Below are positions 45,819 to 54,612 of a stretch of DNA of 64,000 nt, piece by piece. The DNA comes from Methyloversatilis sp. RAC08 (GTDB lineage: Bacteria > Pseudomonadota > Gammaproteobacteria > Burkholderiales > Rhodocyclaceae): contig NZ_CP016448.1 of NCBI RefSeq assembly GCF_001713355.1, positions 2,542,001 through 2,606,000 of the forward strand, in the 5' to 3' direction. The position numbers and the translations under genes were made by a program. Every line of letters starts with the position of its first letter. Positions within the stretch are counted from its first letter, which is position 1. A model generated the notes under the pieces. It was given only the letters and a program-made list of their open reading frames with translations, had not been told where the DNA came from and did not search any database.

Positions 45819-46214
45819 ATGAACGATTCCGTACAGACCCTGCCCGACGACCAACCTGCGCTGCGCCTGCTGCCGATGCCGCGCGACCTCAATGCGGCCG
45901 GCGACATATTCGGCGGCTGGGTCATGTCGCAGGTGGATGTGGCCGGTTCGATCGCGGCGATGCGCCGCACCCGCTCGCGCGTGGTCACGGTGGCGGTCAA
46001 TTCCTTCGTGTTCCTGCAGCCGATCACGACCCAGTACCTGGTGTCCTTCTATGCGTCGGTGGCGCGGGTCGGCAACACCTCGATCACGGTCGATGTGACG
46101 GTCTATGCGGAAACGGGTTACGAAAACATACAGATAAAGAAGGTGGCGGAGGCGACGTTGACCTATGTTGCAGTGGGCGAAGAGGGGCAGAAGCTGAATA
46201 TTCCGAAAGATTGA
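45819..46214 (+). CDS. Acyl-CoA thioesterase, YciA-like
   Basis: 131 aa hot-dog fold protein. MPRDLNAAGDIFGGWVMSQV is the YciA/BACH-type signature with the catalytic Asp region, followed by VTVAVNSFVFLQPI. These enzymes release free CoA from a range of acyl-CoA esters and may prevent CoA trapping during beta-oxidation. Follows the FadJ-type gene by 19 bases. Confidence 0.9.
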   Translation: MNDSVQTLPDDQPALRLLPMPRDLNAAGDIFGGWVMSQVDVAGSIAAMRRTRSRVVTVAVNSFVFLQPITTQYLVSFYASVARVGNTSITVDVTVYAETGYENIQIKKVAEATLTYVAVGEEGQKLNIPKD

Positions 46215-46235
46215 CCGTTACAGCGCTGTACGGTC
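46213..46235. repeat. Imperfect palindrome after thioesterase gene
   Basis: GACCGTTACAGC and GCTGTACGGTC are complementary except for one bulged T and overlap the stop codon of the thioesterase gene. No T-run follows, so it is not a classical terminator. It could be an RNA hairpin or an operator before fadL, which starts 65 bases downstream. Confidence 0.45.
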
Positions 46236-46299
46236 ATACCGGCTCCGACTTCAGCGGTGAAGCGGGGCGGTGCAACGCATAACCAGGCGAGGAGCTGAA

Positions 46300-47592
46300 A
46301 TGTCATCACACAACACATGTGCAAGTCCCGATCTGCCTTTCGCACGCCTCGCCGTGCTGATCGGGTTGGCGGTGTCCGGCCAGGCCATGGCGGCCGGCTT
46401 TGCGGTACAGAACCAGAATGGCGCCGGTACTGCGACCGCCTTCGCCGGTGCGGCCGCCGTCGCGGACGACGCCAGCACGATCTATTTCAATCCGGCCGGC
46501 ATGACCTATCTGCCGATGGGCCACAGCATTTCGGTCGCCGGCACGCTGCTGCACCGCTCGCTGAAGTTCGACGACCGCGGCTCGAATGCGCTGGGCCCGT
46601 TTCCACTTGGCGATGATGGTGGCGAGGGCGGTGGCCTGTCGCTGATTCCGGCCGGTTACTACAGCTATGCGATCAACGACCGCTTCCGCATCGGTGTCGG
46701 CGTGTCGGCCACCTTCGGCAACAAGACCGACTACAGCACCACCTTCCTTGGCCGCTTCCAGGGCAACTATGTCGACCTGAAGGCGCTGAACATCAATCCG
46801 TCGGTCGCCTGGCGCGTCAATGACCAGCTGTCGATCGGCGCCGGCATCAGCTTCGTCAAGCTCGAAGGCGACATCCAGCAGCAGTTGCCGGTGTCACCCT
46901 TGCTGCCCAATGCGCGCAATCGGCTCGAAGCCGACGACACGGCAATGGGTTTCAACGTCGGCCTGATGTATCAGGTGACACCGGCGATGCGCGTCGGCCT
47001 GTCGTATCGCTCGAAGATCGACTTCCGGCTCAAGGGCGAGGCGACTGCGACGGAAGCCGGTCCGGCGACCGGTGTGACGCCGGCTTTCGCGAGGATCGAA
47101 TTGCCCGATACCTTCTCGGTTGCCGTGCATCATCAGATCACCGACCGCTGGGAAGCCATGGGTGACTACACCTGGACCGGCTGGTCGTCCTTCAAGTCGC
47201 TCGACGTGCGCAATGACAACACCGGTGCCCGCCTGACCAATCCGGAGTACGACTTCCGCGACAGCTGGCGCATCGGTTACGGCGCCGCCTACAAATACAC
47301 CGAGGCGCTCAAGCTTCGGTTCGGCGTCGCGTTCGACAAGTCGCCGGTGCATGACGAAACGACGCGCACGCTGACGCTGCCGGACAGCGACCGCTACTGG
47401 ATGGCGATCGGTGCGCGCTACGCGCTGACGCCGAAATCGACGATCGACGTCGGCTACGCGCACATCTTCTTCGACCGCGAAGGCATCGACCGGCGCACCA
47501 TCGTCGGCACCACGCCGACCGGCCAGATCATTCGCGGCAAGTTCGACACCAGCGCCGATCTGCTGTCGGTGCAGTACAACCAGACCTTCTGA
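46300..47592 (+). CDS. fadL: FadL/OmpP1 family outer-membrane fatty-acid porin
   Basis: 430 aa from ATG 46300 behind GAGGAG. Signal peptide with cleavage near AMA/AG, then the FadL N-terminal hatch GFAVQNQNGAGTATAFAG and the diagnostic DASTIYFNPAGMTYL. The rest is an alternating beta-barrel pattern, ending in SVQYNQTF with a terminal Phe, as needed for Bam assembly. It takes up long-chain fatty acids or other hydrophobic compounds, supplying the beta-oxidation genes around it. Confidence 0.93.
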   Translation: MSSHNTCASPDLPFARLAVLIGLAVSGQAMAAGFAVQNQNGAGTATAFAGAAAVADDASTIYFNPAGMTYLPMGHSISVAGTLLHRSLKFDDRGSNALGPFPLGDDGGEGGGLSLIPAGYYSYAINDRFRIGVGVSATFGNKTDYSTTFLGRFQGNYVDLKALNINPSVAWRVNDQLSIGAGISFVKLEGDIQQQLPVSPLLPNARNRLEADDTAMGFNVGLMYQVTPAMRVGLSYRSKIDFRLKGEATATEAGPATGVTPAFARIELPDTFSVAVHHQITDRWEAMGDYTWTGWSSFKSLDVRNDNTGARLTNPEYDFRDSWRIGYGAAYKYTEALKLRFGVAFDKSPVHDETTRTLTLPDSDRYWMAIGARYALTPKSTIDVGYAHIFFDREGIDRRTIVGTTPTGQIIRGKFDTSADLLSVQYNQTF

Positions 47593-47698
47593 TGTCGCAC
47601 CGGCTGGCGTTCGCAAGGCGCCGGCCGTCGTGCTGCTTCTGTCTTTTCGGTGACCCGGCCGCACTCGGCGGCTGGCGTGCCGCTTCCGGGAGACCGTC

Positions 47699-50098
47699 AT
47701 GTCCCGTCCCATCCTGCTTCAGTTCCGAATCCGTCGTGTGGCCGTGCTCGGCGCCGGCGTCATGGGAGCGCAGATCGCCGCGCATTGCGCCAACGCCAAC
47801 GTATCGGTCGTGCTGTTCGACCTCGCCGCCAAGGAGGGCGACCCGGACGCCATCGTCAGGCGCGCGCTCGACGGCCTGAAAAAGCTCGAACCGGCGCCGC
47901 TGGCCACCGCCGACCGGCTGGCGCTGATCGAGGTCGCCAACTACGACCGCGACCTTGCGCGGCTGGGCGAGTGCGATCTGGTGATCGAAGCCATCGCCGA
48001 GCGCATGGACTGGAAGCACGGCCTGTACGCGAAAGTGGCGCCGCATCTGCGCGCCGACGCCATCTTCGCCAGCAACACGTCGGGCCTGTCGATCAACGCG
48101 CTGGCCGACGGTTGCCCGGACAGCCTGCGCAGCCGCTTCTGCGGCGTGCACTTCTTCAACCCGCCGCGCTACATGTCGCTGGTCGAGCTGATCCCGTCGC
48201 ATTCGACCGACGCGGCGCTGCTCGATGCACTGGAAACCTTCCTGACGACGACGCTGGGCAAGAGCGTGGTGCGCGCGCTCGATACGCCCAACTTCGTCGC
48301 CAACCGGGTCGGCGTGTTTTCGATGCTGGCGGCGATGCACCACACCGAACGCCTCGGCCTGGGCTTCGACGAGGTCGACGCGCTGACCGGCCCGGCGATC
48401 GGCCGGCCGAAATCGGCCACCTACCGCACCGCCGACGTGGTCGGGCTCGATACGCTGCTGCACGTCGTGAAAACCATGACCGACAAGCTGCCGGCCGACC
48501 CGTGGCAGCGCTACTACCGCGCCCCGGTCTGGCTGGCAGCGCTGGTCGACAAGGGTGCGCTGGGCCAGAAGACGAAGGCCGGCGTCTATCGCAAGGATGG
48601 TCGGCAGATCAAGGTGCTGGATCTGGCGACGCAGGACTACCGCGATTCGGCCGGCGCCGTGGCAGAGGAGGTGCAGGCCATCCTTGCCGAGCGCGATCCG
48701 CAGATGAAGCTCGCGGCGCTGCGTGCGTCGGTCCATCCGCAGGCGCAGTTCCTGTGGGCGCTTTTCCGAGACGTATTCCATTACGTTGCCGTGCATCTGG
48801 GCGACATCGCCCACTGCGCGCGCGACGTCGATTTCGCGATGCGCTGGGGCTTCGGCTGGCAGACCGGGCCGTTCGAAACCTGGCAGGCCGCCGGTTGGCA
48901 GCAGGTTGCCGGCTGGCTGCGCGAGGACATCGCCGCCGGCCGCACCATGAGTGATGCGCCGCTGCCAGCCTGGGTATTCGAGCGGCACGGTGCGCACGAG
49001 GCGGCCGGATCGTGGTCGGCGTCGGCTGCCGCGTTGCAGCCGCGCGCGGCACTGCCGGCGCACGCGCGCCAGCTGTTTCCCGAACTCGTGCTCGGCGAGA
49101 CGCCGCGCGCCACGCACACGATCTGGGAAGGTGACGAAGTGCGTTTGTGGACGCTGGATGACGCCGACGGCGCGCGCGCGCCGGTGCTGTCGTTCAAGAG
49201 CCGCATGTCGGCCATCGGCCCGAAGGTGCTCGAAGGCGTGCGCGAGGCGATCGCCCGTGCCGAGCGCGACTTCGACGCGCTGGTCATCTGGCAGCCGCAG
49301 GGGCCGTTTTCGGTCGGCGCCAACCTGAAGCAGATCCGACCGGTGCTCGAATCCGGTGATTTCAGGGCGCTGGACCGCGTCATCAACGACTTCCAGCAGG
49401 CGTCGCAGGCGATCAAGCACGCACAGGTGCCGGTCATCGCCGCGGTGCAGAACATGGCGCTGGGCGGCGGCTGCGAATTCGTCATGCATTCGCCGCGCGC
49501 CGTGGTGGCGCTGGAAAGCTATATCGGGCTGGTCGAAGCCGGCGTCGGGCTGATTCCGGCCGGCGGTGGCTGCAAGGAGTTCGCCCTGCGCGCATCGCGC
49601 GCCGCCGAATCGTCGGCGACGAAGGACCCGATGAACTTCCTGCAGTCGGTGTTCCAGACCATCGCCATGGCGAATGTGTCGAAAAGCGCGCGTCACGCGC
49701 AGGAACTCGGGCTGCTGAAGCCGGATGACGTGGTGGTGATGCATGCGCACGAGTTGCTGCACGTCGCGCGCCGCAACGCGATCGCCATGGCCGACAGCGC
49801 CTGGCGGCCGGCGCTGCAGGCGTCGAACATCATGGTGGCCGGACGCAGCGGCATCGCCACGCTGGAAATGATGCTGGTGAACATGCGCGAGGGGGGCCTG
49901 ATTTCGGCGCACGACTATCGCGTCGCGCGCGCGGCAGCCGTCGCGCTGTGCGGCGGCGAGATCGAAACCGGCTCGCGGGTGAGCGAACAGTGGCTGCTCG
50001 AAGTCGAACGCGCGCAGTTCATCGATCTGCTGAAGACGCCGGAAACGCAGGCGCGCATCGCGCACATGATGGACACCGGCAAACCCTTGCGGAATTGA
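47699..50098 (+). CDS. 3-hydroxyacyl-CoA dehydrogenase / enoyl-CoA hydratase (FadN type)
   Basis: 799 aa with the reverse domain order from the FadJ-type gene upstream: NAD-binding dehydrogenase first (VAVLGAGVMGAQIAAHCA, SNTSGLSINALA, GVHFFNPPRYMSLVELI), hydratase last (VGANLKQIRP, MALGGGCEFVMHS, GLVEAGVGLIPAGGG). This is the FadN layout. The hydratase keeps the first catalytic Glu (GGCEF) and the second (VEAGVG). Forms a pair with the thiolase that follows after 10 bases. Confidence 0.93.
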   Translation: MSRPILLQFRIRRVAVLGAGVMGAQIAAHCANANVSVVLFDLAAKEGDPDAIVRRALDGLKKLEPAPLATADRLALIEVANYDRDLARLGECDLVIEAIAERMDWKHGLYAKVAPHLRADAIFASNTSGLSINALADGCPDSLRSRFCGVHFFNPPRYMSLVELIPSHSTDAALLDALETFLTTTLGKSVVRALDTPNFVANRVGVFSMLAAMHHTERLGLGFDEVDALTGPAIGRPKSATYRTADVVGLDTLLHVVKTMTDKLPADPWQRYYRAPVWLAALVDKGALGQKTKAGVYRKDGRQIKVLDLATQDYRDSAGAVAEEVQAILAERDPQMKLAALRASVHPQAQFLWALFRDVFHYVAVHLGDIAHCARDVDFAMRWGFGWQTGPFETWQAAGWQQVAGWLREDIAAGRTMSDAPLPAWVFERHGAHEAAGSWSASAAALQPRAALPAHARQLFPELVLGETPRATHTIWEGDEVRLWTLDDADGARAPVLSFKSRMSAIGPKVLEGVREAIARAERDFDALVIWQPQGPFSVGANLKQIRPVLESGDFRALDRVINDFQQASQAIKHAQVPVIAAVQNMALGGGCEFVMHSPRAVVALESYIGLVEAGVGLIPAGGGCKEFALRASRAAESSATKDPMNFLQSVFQTIAMANVSKSARHAQELGLLKPDDVVVMHAHELLHVARRNAIAMADSAWRPALQASNIMVAGRSGIATLEMMLVNMREGGLISAHDYRVARAAAVALCGGEIETGSRVSEQWLLEVERAQFIDLLKTPETQARIAHMMDTGKPLRN

Positions 50099-50108
50099 GG
50101 AGACAGTC

Positions 50109-51308
50109 ATGACACGACAGATCCAGGACGCCTACATCGTCGCCGCGAAGCGCACGGCCGTCGCGCGCAAGGGCGGTGCGTTCCGCCACGTACGGCCGGA
50201 CGACATGCTGGCGCACGTGCTGCGCGGCACGGTGGCCGCCGTGCCGGCCTTCGACCTGAATGACATCGGCGACGTGGTCGTCGGCTGCGCGATGCCGGAA
50301 GGCGAGCAGGGCATGAATGTGGCGCGCATCGGCGTGCTGCTGGCCGGCTTCCCGGTGTCGGTGCCTGGCATCACGGTGAACCGCTTCTGCGCCAGCGGCC
50401 TGAACGCCGTGGCCGATGCCGCGATGAAGATCATGACCGGCCAGTGCGACATCGCCATCGGCGCCGGCACCGAATCGATGACCGTCATGCCGACCATGAT
50501 GGGCAACAAGGTGACGGTCAATCCGCGCGCTTTCGAGTCGGACGAACACGTCGCCATCGCCTACGGCATGGGCCTGACCGCGGAAAAGGTCGTGCAGCAA
50601 TATGGCGTGTCGCGCGAAGATCAGGACGCCTTCGCGCTGGCGTCGCACCACAAGGCGCTGGCCGCGATCGCCGCCGGCCGCTTCCGCGACGAGGTGCTGC
50701 CCTACAGCGTGCGCAGCCATCTGCCCGATCTGGCGAGCAACACGGTGCGCCTGACCGAGCGGCTGTTCGACACCGACGAAGGTCCGCGCGCCGATTCCAG
50801 CGCCCAAGCGCTGGCGAAGCTGCGCCCGGCCTTTTCGGCGCGTGGCTCGGTCACCGCGGGCAACAGTTCGCAGATGTCGGATGGTGCGGCCGCAGTGCTG
50901 CTGATGTCGGAGGCGGCCGTGAAGCGCACCGGGGCGACGCCGATCGCGCGCTTCCGCAGCTTCGCGGTGGCTGGCGTGCCGCCGGAAATCATGGGCATCG
51001 GCCCGGTCGAGGCGATTCCGAAGGCGTTGAAACTGGCCGGTCTGCGGCAGGACGACATCGACTGGATAGAGCTGAACGAAGCGTTCGCCGCGCAGGCGCT
51101 GGCCGTAATGCGCACGCTCGGCCTGGATCCTGCAAAGGTCAATCCGCTCGGTGGCGCCATCGCGCTGGGTCACCCGTTGGGTGCGACCGGCGCCATCCGC
51201 ACCGCCACCGTCATCGCCGCCATGCAGCGCGGCGAAGCACGCACCGGCATGGTGACGATGTGCATCGGCACCGGCATGGGCGCCGCCGGAATTTTCGAGA
51301 AGGTGTGA
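50109..51308 (+). CDS. fadA: Thiolase, FadA-type acetyl-CoA C-acyltransferase
   Basis: 399 aa. Active Cys94 in NRFCASGLNAVADAAMKIM, NEAFAAQALAV, GHPLGATGAIRTAT, and CIGTGMGAAGIF with the second catalytic cysteine. Standard FadA length. GGAG lies before the start, close to the FadN-type stop, so the two form a translational pair that completes the beta-oxidation spiral. Confidence 0.94.
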   Translation: MTRQIQDAYIVAAKRTAVARKGGAFRHVRPDDMLAHVLRGTVAAVPAFDLNDIGDVVVGCAMPEGEQGMNVARIGVLLAGFPVSVPGITVNRFCASGLNAVADAAMKIMTGQCDIAIGAGTESMTVMPTMMGNKVTVNPRAFESDEHVAIAYGMGLTAEKVVQQYGVSREDQDAFALASHHKALAAIAAGRFRDEVLPYSVRSHLPDLASNTVRLTERLFDTDEGPRADSSAQALAKLRPAFSARGSVTAGNSSQMSDGAAAVLLMSEAAVKRTGATPIARFRSFAVAGVPPEIMGIGPVEAIPKALKLAGLRQDDIDWIELNEAFAAQALAVMRTLGLDPAKVNPLGGAIALGHPLGATGAIRTATVIAAMQRGEARTGMVTMCIGTGMGAAGIFEKV

Positions 51309-51344
51309 GTCGGGTCAGGCGCCTCTGCGGGCGTCTGTCCCGAC
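51309..51344. terminator. Hairpin between fadA and dsbC
   Basis: GTCGGG and CCCGAC enclose a weaker inner stem, in the 42-base gap between the convergent fadA and dsbC genes. There is no T-run, only TTATTT some bases on, so termination strength is uncertain. Confidence 0.35.
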
Positions 51345-51350
51345 CTAGCC

Positions 51351-52070
51351 TTATTTGATCGCGGCCAGACGCTTTTCGAGCTGTGCGACCGGTACGTAAC
51401 CTGGAATGCGCTCGCCGGTACTGAGGAAGATGGTCGGCGTGCCGCGCACGCGGTACTTCTCGCCCAGCGCCGCCGCCTTCTGGAAGCCGGCTGTGTCGCA
51501 CGCTGCGGCAGCTGATGCCGGTGCAACATTGCTGGTCATCCAGTCATTCCAGGCCTTCAGCCGGTCCGGCGAACACCAGATCGCTTCCGACTTCTTGACC
51601 GAATCCGGGCCGAGCACCGGTGTCAGGAAGGTGTAGACCGTCACGTTGTCCATCGTCAGCAGTTCCTTCGCCAGCTTCTTGCAGTAGCCGCAGTTCGGAT
51701 CTTCGAAGGTGGCGATGACCCGCTTGCCGGTGCCGCGTACCTGCTTGATCGCGAGCTCGAGCGGCAGTTCGGCGAAGTTGATGCCCGACAGCTGGTTCAC
51801 CCGCTGCTGCGTGATGTTCTGGCGCGACTTCGCATCGAGGATTTCACCCAGGATGAGGTAGTTCGCCTTCTCGTCGGTGTACAGGATCTCTCCGCCGATG
51901 CGGACTTCATACAGGCCGAGGTAGGGTGTCTTGGTGACGCCTTCGACCTTGGAACCGTTGCCGATGGAGGTTTCGACGGCGGTCTTGATCGAATCTTCAA
52001 CCGGACCCGCGAAGGCAACCGATGCGGCGGCGAGCGCGCACATCAGTGCGGCGGTGTGCTTGATGGACAT
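51351..52070 (-). CDS. dsbC: DsbC-type periplasmic thiol:disulfide isomerase
   Basis: 239 aa from ATG 52070. Signal peptide (MSIKHTAALMCALAAASVAF/AG), an N-terminal dimerisation domain, a linker, and a thioredoxin-fold domain with the active site Cys127-Gly-Tyr-Cys130 (EDPNCGYCKK) and the cis-proline segment RGTPTIF. Two further cysteines (IWCSPD and ACDTAG) fit the structural disulfide of DsbC. It corrects wrong disulfides in the periplasm; its partner DsbD is not in the window. Confidence 0.92.
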   Translation of the reverse strand: MSIKHTAALMCALAAASVAFAGPVEDSIKTAVETSIGNGSKVEGVTKTPYLGLYEVRIGGEILYTDEKANYLILGEILDAKSRQNITQQRVNQLSGINFAELPLELAIKQVRGTGKRVIATFEDPNCGYCKKLAKELLTMDNVTVYTFLTPVLGPDSVKKSEAIWCSPDRLKAWNDWMTSNVAPASAAAACDTAGFQKAAALGEKYRVRGTPTIFLSTGERIPGYVPVAQLEKRLAAIK

Positions 52071-52134
52071 GAAAACTCCTGTTGGGGCGCTGTGTCGGCG
52101 GCCCTGATGGGCTGCCTTTTGATTCGTGCGCCAA

Positions 52135-53301
52135 TTAACCGAGCGCGTAGCGTACCAGCGCATTGCGTAGGACAGGCAGGCCCTGTGTCAGGTTCAGCCC
52201 GGTATTTCTGAGCCAGGCCAGCGCCGGCCAGGCCGGGCGGAACAGCTCGTGCAGCGCATGCGTCGTAAGCTGCAGCGCCTGCACCTCTTCGGCCCGCTTG
52301 CGCTCGTAGCGGCGCAGCACGCGCACGTCACCCAGCACGCTGCGATCGGTGTCGGCCAGCACGCCGGCCAGCACGCGCACGTCGGCAAAACCCAGATTCA
52401 CGCCGTGACCCGACAGCGGGTGGATGGCATGTGCCGCATCGCCGACCAGCGCCACGCCCGGTGCGATCACCTTGGGTACCTGCATCAGGCGCAGCGGAAA
52501 ACCGGCTGCCGGCGTCACCAGCTCGAGTGCGCCGAGCACGTGATCGCCCGCGGCGGCAACCTCGATCGCCAGTGTCGCCGCGTCATGTTGCAGGAGTTCG
52601 CGACCCCTGGCTTCCGGCGCCGACCACACCATCGACATGTGCTGGTCCGGCAGCGGCAGGAAAGCCAGCACGCCATCGGGCCGGAACCATTGCCAGGCGC
52701 AGCCCAGATGCGGCTTTTCGCAGTGGAAGTTGGCGATCACGCCCAGTTCGTTGTAATCGGTGAAGCGCGCGTCCAGCCCGACCTGCGAGCGCACCCATGA
52801 ATTGACGCCATCGGCGCCAACCACCAGCGCGGCGTCGAGTGTGCGACCGTCTTCCAGCGTCAGCCGTGAGCGGCCGCGCTCGTGTGCCAGCTTCGCCGGC
52901 CGCGCCGGACACAGCAAGGTGGCATTGGCCTGCCGCTTCACGCCTTCCCACAGCTCGCGCGCGATCAGGCTGGATTCGGTGATCCATGCCAGCTCGCCCA
53001 CGCCGACGTCGAACGCCGAAAAGTCGAGCCGTGCGCCGCGGTCGCCGAACACCTCGATGCGCGCGAGCGGCTGCATGCGCGCATGGTCGAGGTGCGCCCA
53101 GGCGCCGACTGATTCGAGAAAGGCCGCGCTCGAAGGGCTGACCGCATACACGCGCGCGTCCCAGCTCCCGACCGGCCACTCCGGCATCCGTCCCTCGATC
53201 AGCGCCACCGACAGCTGCGCCCGGCGCAGCGCCGCACACAGTGCCAGCCCCGGCAGGCCGGCGCCGACGATGACCACATCGAACTGAAGATCCTGCTGCA
53301 T
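52135..53301 (-). CDS. UbiH/UbiF-family FAD monooxygenase
   Basis: 388 aa from ATG 53301 (MQQDLQFDVVIVGAGLPGLA). Dinucleotide motif GAGLPGLALCAALR, the middle VVGADGVNSWVRSQVG, and GDAAHAIHPLSGHGVNLGFADV are the three hallmarks of the UbiH/UbiF/UbiI hydroxylases of ubiquinone synthesis. Which ring position it hydroxylates cannot be told from sequence alone. Separated from dsbC by 64 bases. Confidence 0.88.
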   Translation of the reverse strand: MQQDLQFDVVIVGAGLPGLALCAALRRAQLSVALIEGRMPEWPVGSWDARVYAVSPSSAAFLESVGAWAHLDHARMQPLARIEVFGDRGARLDFSAFDVGVGELAWITESSLIARELWEGVKRQANATLLCPARPAKLAHERGRSRLTLEDGRTLDAALVVGADGVNSWVRSQVGLDARFTDYNELGVIANFHCEKPHLGCAWQWFRPDGVLAFLPLPDQHMSMVWSAPEARGRELLQHDAATLAIEVAAAGDHVLGALELVTPAAGFPLRLMQVPKVIAPGVALVGDAAHAIHPLSGHGVNLGFADVRVLAGVLADTDRSVLGDVRVLRRYERKRAEEVQALQLTTHALHELFRPAWPALAWLRNTGLNLTQGLPVLRNALVRYALG

Positions 53302-53402
53302 CGCTGAAGTGACCGCATGGATGAAAGACCCGCGATTGTCCGGCCGGGCCGCCATTCTTGACAAGACCCGGTCGCTCCACGACAATCCACGGCCTTTCAA
53401 AG

Positions 53403-53479
53403 GGTGATGTAGCTCAGCTGGTTAGAGCGACGGATTCATAATCCGTAGGTCGAGGGTTCAAGTCCCCCCATCACCACCA
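53403..53479 (+). tRNA. tRNA-Met (anticodon CAU), elongator type
   Basis: 77 nt cloverleaf with a 7-bp acceptor stem (GGTGATG/CATCACC), D-arm GCTC/GAGC, anticodon stem ACGGA/TCCGT around TTCATAA, T-arm GAGGG/CCCCC with TTCAAGT loop, and encoded CCA. The CAU anticodon also occurs in tRNA-Ile2 (lysidine-modified); the overall body and the A-U-rich acceptor suit elongator Met better. The acceptor stem with G1-C72 excludes initiator tRNA. Confidence 0.93.
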
Positions 53480-53593
53480 GCATTCAAGCGGCTCCCAGCG
53501 ATGGGGGCCGTTTTCGTTTGCGGGTTCCCCGTTCGCATGTGGCTTACATGCAGCCGGGTGGACTTCTCCGTTTCGAACACAGACACCTGAAGC

Positions 53594-54256
53594 TCACGGC
53601 TGCGACGGCAGGCGCAACCAGATTTCATTGCGCCGCATGAACCAGGGTTTGAATGGCGCGTCGTAGCGCGAGAACACCGGGTCGCCGGTCCATGCCATGT
53701 CGGCGGCGCGCAATGCCGACTGCAGTTTTCCGAGATGCTCGGCGTAGTTCGATTCCGACCAGAAACCAGAGTAGCGGATGACGGCCACCTCGAAGGCTGC
53801 CACGTCGCGGAGCTGGATGCGCGCATCCAGCGGCTCCGGCGCGTCGGCCGCTGTCACGCCCCCGGGCAGCACGAACTGCACGAGGAAGCCGGCAGACGAG
53901 GCGGTCTGGGTGACCGGAGCGGTCATCGGCAGCTTCGCAGGCGCGGAAGCCTGGGTAACCGGCGCCGTCATCGCGAACTTCTTCTCACCCTTGTTCTTGC
54001 CGAAGATGTACCCCGCCAGTATCGGGAAAGCCTGACCGCCCGCTTCATCCGCGGGCCCGGGAACAACGACCTCGGCCACCGTGTAGGGGGCGTATTGCCG
54101 CACCTCGAAGTCAGCGAATGTGCGGACCACCCGGTATTCGGGTTCCTCCGTGGCGTGCAGGGGCATGGAAAGGCCGATCAGAAGGAGTGCCGGGACCAGC
54201 AGCTTGCGCCAGCCGTGGCCGCGCCGGGTGGATACGAAGGACGTAAGGGACTGCAT
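53594..54256 (-). CDS. SOUL family heme-binding protein, secreted
   Basis: 220 aa with an N-terminal signal peptide (about residues 18-35, LLVPALLLIGLSMPLHA). The SOUL/HBP domain shows YRVVRTFADFEVRQYAPYTV, AGYIFGKNKGEKKFAMTAPV, a repeated MTAPVTQ motif, and VAVIRYSGFWSESNY. Bacterial members are periplasmic and of uncertain role; heme binding is known for eukaryotic relatives. Convergent with the tRNA gene. Confidence 0.9.
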   Translation of the reverse strand: MQSLTSFVSTRRGHGWRKLLVPALLLIGLSMPLHATEEPEYRVVRTFADFEVRQYAPYTVAEVVVPGPADEAGGQAFPILAGYIFGKNKGEKKFAMTAPVTQASAPAKLPMTAPVTQTASSAGFLVQFVLPGGVTAADAPEPLDARIQLRDVAAFEVAVIRYSGFWSESNYAEHLGKLQSALRAADMAWTGDPVFSRYDAPFKPWFMRRNEIWLRLPSQP

Positions 54257-54612
54257 GGGAGCGGGCCCGGGTTGTGTGCATGACGCTCAGGCCGATTCGC
54301 TCAAGCGGTAGTTCAATCATCGAGCTTCAATCTGAACCCCCCGGTGGATCGACGCCTTGGGCAGGGTTGGCGGGTCAGCCGTCCGTGTCCGGTTCGCTTC
54401 GAAAAGCGTCGATCGATTTGACAGTATGCGTCACAGCGGTTTTTCAACCCGTTGTTCGAATGGACCTTCGCCCAATGGCTCGAATCTTGCGAAGCCCTCG
54501 CGCGATCACCGGAGCGCACAGGCGCGCGACGGGAAAAGGCGCCGCACCGGATCGCTTCAATCGTCCGCTGCAGGCGTGACTTCGCAGAATCCAACCCCCA
54601 CCGAAGCCGACA
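54257..54612. other. 356-base gap before the PEP-CTERM pair
   Basis: Divergent upstream region of the SOUL gene and the tandem PEP-CTERM genes. It contains a sigma54 promoter listed separately (54476-54491), and otherwise shows no gene with support. The stretch 54421-54470 is relatively AT-rich and could hold an enhancer site for an RpoN activator. Confidence 0.6.
54476..54491 (+). promoter_or_regulatory. Sigma54 (RpoN) promoter of tandem PEP-CTERM genes
   Basis: TGGCTCGAATCTTGCG has GG at 54477-54478 and GC at 54489-54490 with ten bases between, and TTGC at -12. Transcription would start near 54502, giving a 5' leader of about 110 bases before the first gene. Same architecture as the site at 21661-21676. 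Confidence 0.75.

Noticed and set aside
43817-46027. Long minus-strand open frame opposite the FadJ-type gene
   Set aside because: Antisense shadow; composition typical of reverse frames of GC-rich genes.
47528-50110. Long minus-strand open frame opposite the FadN-type gene
   Set aside because: Arg/His/Gln-rich antisense shadow without recognisable motifs; the plus strand encodes a complete enzyme.
53403-53479. tRNA-Ile2 (CAU with lysidine)
   Set aside because: Possible by anticodon alone, but the overall sequence resembles elongator tRNA-Met more; a check for tilS-determinants in the acceptor stem would settle it.
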